A stretch of DNA of 9,758 nt from JASFYU01 sp045046905 (lineage in GTDB: Bacteria > Bacteroidota > Bacteroidia > Flavobacteriales > Flavobacteriaceae): positions 1 through 9,758 of the forward strand of contig JASFYU010000125.1 in NCBI GenBank assembly GCA_045046905.1. The letters are read 5' to 3'. Below the pieces are notes generated by a model that saw nothing but the letters and a program-made list of their open reading frames with translations, was not told the origin of the DNA and ran no database searches. Position 1 is the first letter of the stretch. The number at the start of each line of letters is the position of its first letter. The translations under genes were made by a program, and so were the position numbers. Below, piece after piece: positions 6,016 to 9,758 of the stretch.

Positions 6016-9000
6016 ATGAAGCAATTTACAGCTCGCTCTTTACTTTTTTTTATTTGGTCAAGTATTTCTTTTTCGGGTATAGCTGCATACTCAAAAATAC
6101 CTTCACACAGTCTTTCCCCTTTAATAGGTCAACAAAGCCAAATAAGCGGAAAAGTTATCGACAAAGAGACAGGCGAAGCTATTCCCTATTGTAATATTGC
6201 GATAGAATCGTCTTCGATCGGTACCGCCAGCAACTAACTAGGAGAATTCATACTCACACAGTCGACGCACTACCTGCCAAGCTGGTCTTCTCCCATATCA
6301 ATTATGGAGAATATGTTGTAGAGGTCTCTCAAACCTCAGACATAGTCATCGAGCTTATACTATGGACCAATACTCTCGAAGGTGTCACTGTAAGCGCCTC
6401 AAAAAAAGACAGGTACGCCTTAGAACTTGCAAGGAAAACCTATCGAAAAGCGAACCTAAATTCAAATGTAAATCATTACGGCAAGGCATTTTATCGACAA
6501 AAATCTAAAAATGATGAAGCCTATTCCGAATTTTCCGAGATTTTATACGACATACACTACAACAATAAGGGGATCGAGGACTGGGAAATCCTCGAGGGGC
6601 GGTACGCCCTAAAAACCAGTGGTCTACATAATAAGAACTATACCTTATTATCGCGTTTGCTGACCCCTTTACAACCCCATACCGGCGAGCTTGTTTTTTC
6701 GATGCATCCTGAATTGGAAAACCATTATGACGTAAGGGTTATCGACTATATCGTGTCGGAAAATGATAAAATTGCTGTACTGTGGTTTAAACCCTTGGAG
6801 AATTCCGGTATCCCCACCTTCGAGGCTGAAGTATATATCAATACGAGAACGTATGACATTCTGAAAATGGTAGGGAATCTTTCTAACGACAAGCTAAAAC
6901 TGGTGAAGTTGGCCGAAAAAAACAGCTCGTGGAAAAACTATACCATCTCCTATGAGATAGCCTATAGACAAGATACTATTCTACATTCAGCCATTGATTA
7001 TATCAATATAGATCAGGGCTTTGACTATTATAAAAATGACAGCCTTAAGTTTCATTCCTTTTCTACTTCAAATCTCACTTTCTTTGAACACTACACCCCT
7101 ACCTCGCGAAAAAACTCGGGGGCCAGTTTAGAAAAAATAAAAGTGACTGGCAAAAATTGGATAAAATAGGCTACAATGAAAAATTTTGAGCTGAAAACCC
7201 CATAGTCAAAAGAACCCCGGTCGAAGAAGAGGTCATTGCAGTCTTTGAAAAGAACAAGGCTTTTGGCTCCATTCTCCTCAATAGCCGTAATCAAGTGGCA
7301 CTAATGCTATCAACTATCATAAATGATCCCTTCATAAAAGAATTAGAATCTAGTGTTAATCTGTACAATAATTACAATCCTGTAGAAAAAGTATATCTAC
7401 ATACCGACAAGGATATATTCGCCTCAGGAGAAACTATTTGGTATAGCGGGTATGTAGTTCTGGGCTCCTATCTCTATTTTTCAGAGGCCAGCAAGGTGCT
7501 CCATATAGATCTAATAGGCCCAACAAATAAAATTATAAGCCCGCAAACACATGAAATTATCAACGGCAAGGCCATTGGTTCTATAAAGCTCTCTGAAAAT
7601 CTGGCATCGGGCAATTACCAATTACGATCCTATACCGATTGGATGCGAAATTTTGATGCGGATTTCTTTTTTACAAAAACGATAAAAGCCCTCAATAAGA
7701 AAAATACACCGCCACTTTCCATTGAGAAGGAAGATAAAATTGATTTACAATTTTTTACTGAAGGCGGCTATGCAGTAGCTAATTTAATCGGACAAGTAGC
7801 TTTTAGAGTCATTGGAAGCGATGGCCTGCCAAGAAAGGTGCAAGGACAAATACTAAATTCAAAAGGCAAATTCATAGCCACTTTACGCCCTATTGACAGA
7901 GGAGCTGGGTTTTCTCCTTTAACCCACAATCAGGAGAGACATATACCACCGTTGAAGGATGGCTCCGATACCGACGGCTGACCTCTCTCCTCAGAACTCT
8001 CCATCGTAGTAACAGATATGGGGCAAGTGACAAAAAATCCTGTTTCGGGGCATATTCTAACCCACCTTTTATTGCAATCAGATTTGAAAGGTCATATCAG
8101 TAATCCGACACTTCTTTTAAAAATCAAAAAAGAGCGACTCTGCACGCTTTGGATCTGGTTATGCTGACCCATGGTTGGAGAAAACTGCCATGGTAAGAAA
8201 TTCAAAAGGATGCTAATCCTCTCAAAGAATTTGCCTTTTCAAAGGGCCTTACCATATCAGGAACTGCCAGAGATTTGAACAGTAAGCCCTTGAAAAACAC
8301 CATCCTTACTATAATTGCCTAATCCGAAACAGATATAGGAATGTTTTCTGCCATAACCGCTAATGATGGTGCCTTTTTAATATCTGATTTTAATTTTAAG
8401 GATAGCACAGATATTGTATTCAATGCCCTTAATTCGGCAAAAAAGCCAATAGATGTAAAGGTGAGTCTAGCTGCCGATAAAACCATAAGACCCCTACCTC
8501 GATACATAAGCACCCTTTTTAAAGACACAGAAGAGATTGAGAAATATTCCAATTTTTCGGCCGCACGAAAAAATATGCGTTTTTTATATGACCTTGCCAA
8601 AACCACAGCGCTAGATGAGGTGGTTGTCACCAAAAAAAGACGGTTAAAATTGGAAATTCACGACCATCTGTGTATGGGCAATCCCCTGATGCTGCGCTCT
8701 ACACTGCAGATAATATAGCATTTCAAAGCGTCCTTAATTTGGTGCAACTATTTGCAGAGGTGACCGTCTCAGGAAACCGGGTAAGTATTTGAAATTATGG
8801 GTCCTTGACGGCATTCCGGTTTTCAATGAGAATCCGGCGCCCCTTGATGGCTTCGATCAAGCAATGAACCCCGGCCCGGTGCCATCATATATCGCGACTA
8901 TGGATACTTTTTCAGTCGAGCGGGACGAAATTCTAAAAGGGCCTTCCGTGGCCATTTATGGTTTAAGAGGAGCCAATGGGGTCTTCCTCGTATATACCAA

Positions 9001-9298
9001 AAGAGGCGGAGGCAAAACCGTAACTCCCGTATTCTCACCCAATTTTACCATTATGGGCCATGAAGCGGAAAGAGCGTTTTACTCCCCAAAATACGAAGTG
9101 AAACTTGATCAGCATACTACCCCTGACTATAGGGCGACACTCTATTGGAACCCTTCATTTATAACCGACAAAAATGGAAATGCAAGACTGAGATTCTATA
9201 ATTCAGATAATGCCCAACAAATTCAGGTAGCCATAGAAGGACTCTCGAACTACGGAACGCCTGGGGCCTATTTAAAGACTTTTGGGAAAAGGAAATAA
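6016..9298 (+). pseudogene. Decayed exported carboxypeptidase-regulatory/MG2/TonB-plug protein
   Basis: Joining frames restores one envelope protein of about 1,090 residues. In order: a signal peptide (MKQFTARSLLFFIW); a carboxypeptidase-regulatory-like domain (GKVIDKETGEAIPY); a middle region with FYRQKSKNDEAYSEF; the join near NPIVKRTPVEEEVI (about 7196-7240); an MG2-like domain (EKVYLHTDKDIFASGETIW, about 7386-7441); ALDLVMLTHGWRK (about 8143-8181); a TonB-plug-like domain (EILKGPSVAIYGLRGANG, about 8930-8983); and a C-terminus with TDKNGNARLRFYNSDNA. No transporter barrel follows the plug. In-register stops are TAA 6235, TGA 7187, TAA 8194, TAA 8320 and TGA 8790. Frame changes fall near 6260, 7138, 7917, 7957-7981, 8110, 8670 and 8793. 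The ancestor may have been two adjacent genes meeting near 7270, but that join is in frame and shows no second signal peptide. The flanking recA, acyltransferase and trpS genes are undamaged, so poor sequencing is an unlikely cause. Confidence 0.9.
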
Positions 9299-9374
9299 AA
9301 ATTTCTTGAAACCGACTATCTCAGAGGCAAAGCCTAGGGAAACTCTCTTCGATTAAACCAAAACACCTATCCCT

Positions 9375-9556
9375 GTCGACCATGCTTCGCCTTATATAAA
9401 AATACTTGTCTCCGAACTTATATTGAAAAATTTAATGCCCGAGCAAAATTCTATTATTATATGGGCCCCCTCAATGAAATTGACGACGCCCTCGCATTCG
9501 GCACTAAAAAAGTAGCCAATGAGCTTTTGGAAAAGGTTCGAAATAAAGTTGGATAT
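9375..9556 (+). pseudogene. Relic of trpS 3' end, copy B of the direct repeat
   Basis: This is a degraded second copy of the TrpRS C-terminus. Bases 9375-9416 match trpS 5674-5715 (TCGACCATGCTTCGCC against TCTGACAATGTCTTTGCC, then TATAAAA.TACT...TCCGAA). Bases 9414-9556 match 5791-5946: GAACTTATATTGAAAAA is identical, then YYYM.PLNEIDDALAFG and VANELLEKVRNKVGY can be read against YYMAHLNEIDDALAFG and VADEVLERVRHKLGY. The relic lacks 78 bases between the two blocks, has small frame-breaking indels near 9430-9452, and is 9 bases shorter where copy A reads EKA. The trpS stop is replaced by TTA, so the frame runs on. A weaker match may extend left to 9351 (GATTAAA). It has no start, ATP site or KMSKS loop and cannot encode an enzyme. 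Confidence 0.85.
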
Positions 9557-9580
9557 TTATTGCTTAAACAATCAACATTT

Positions 9581-9758
9581 ATGAGATGTATCTTCTGTTT
9601 GACATTCCTGCTTATTGGGCAAACCATAAGCTCACAAGTTAGTATTACACAAGCGGAGCTAAAAACCTGAGTTCGACCTAAGATTTAATCTACAGAATAC
9701 AAATAAAAGCTAAGATTTGAAATGGAAAATTTGAAGGAATATCTGGATATTTCAAAAA
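9581..9758 (+). pseudogene. Start of an exported-protein gene, probably broken, runs off window
   Basis: An ATG at 9581 begins a clear signal peptide (MRCIFCLTFLLIGQTISSQ) followed by VSITQAELKT, then stops at TGA 9668-9670 after 29 codons. Shifting frame by one base at that point restores protein-like sequence (EFDLRFNLQNTNKS) up to a TAA at 9711-9713, after which DLK continues. A frameshift and a stop within about 130 bases suggest decay like that of the gene at 6016-9298, although too little is visible to be certain. I do not recognise the family. The gene lies 24 bases after the trpS relic, just as the larger dead gene lies 66 bases after the intact trpS. An alternative is a short gene starting at ATG 9722 (MENLKEYLDISK), for which only 12 codons are seen. 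Confidence 0.5.

Noticed and set aside
6657..7981. Separate genes at 6657-7169 and 7295-7981 with non-ATG starts
   Set aside because: Protein-like sequence continues upstream of both in the same frames, so they are fragments of the pseudogene and not genes with their own starts.
6016..9298. Programmed frameshifting or stop recoding to express the large protein
   Set aside because: There are about a dozen lesions of mixed type with no shared slippery site or structure, which fits decay.
1..9758. tRNA, rRNA, CRISPR arrays, insertion-sequence ends or integrase genes
   Set aside because: I looked for cloverleaf-like segments, regularly spaced repeats, terminal inverted repeats and recombinase motifs and saw none.

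Overview
The window looks like chromosomal DNA from a Bacteroidota bacterium, most likely a marine member of the Flavobacteriaceae (the genus is my inference). The evidence is low-to-moderate GC, almost no Shine-Dalgarno sequences, an ECF sigma factor of the Bacteroidota type, and large exported proteins combining carboxypeptidase-regulatory-like, MG2-like and TonB-plug segments.

Layout. Positions 1-331 are a non-coding recA leader with two short hairpins. Then come recA (332-1336), a small lipoprotein gene (1419-1832), an ECF sigma factor gene without a normal start codon (about 1963-2523) and, 20 bp later, a 518-residue protein (2544-4100). That protein has a short cytoplasmic domain, one inner-membrane helix, a long hydrophilic linker and a C-terminal outer-membrane beta-barrel. 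A hairpin terminator separates it from a convergent lysophospholipid acyltransferase gene on the minus strand (4163-4897). trpS (4981-5949) is divergent from the acyltransferase gene.

The right third (5950-9758) is a decayed accessory segment. A reading region of about 3.3 kb (6016-9298), once an exported carboxypeptidase-regulatory/MG2/plug protein of about 1,090 residues or two adjacent genes, is broken by at least five in-register stop codons and about seven frameshifts. Just beyond it is a diverged, internally deleted copy of the 3' end of trpS (about 9375-9556). The dead gene therefore lies between two copies of the trpS tail, as an old duplication or an element inserted at the end of trpS would leave it. 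A second exported-protein start (9581 onward) also looks broken and runs off the window.

Functional reading. recA (recombination and repair) and trpS (tRNA charging) are housekeeping genes. The most interesting live system is the pair at 1963-4100. It looks like a sigma factor with an anti-sigma factor spanning both membranes, so that one polypeptide could carry an outer-membrane signal straight to transcription. This layout resembles the dual membrane-spanning anti-sigma (Dma/Das) systems that I recall being described in Bacteroides thetaiotaomicron; here it is inferred from topology and gene order only.
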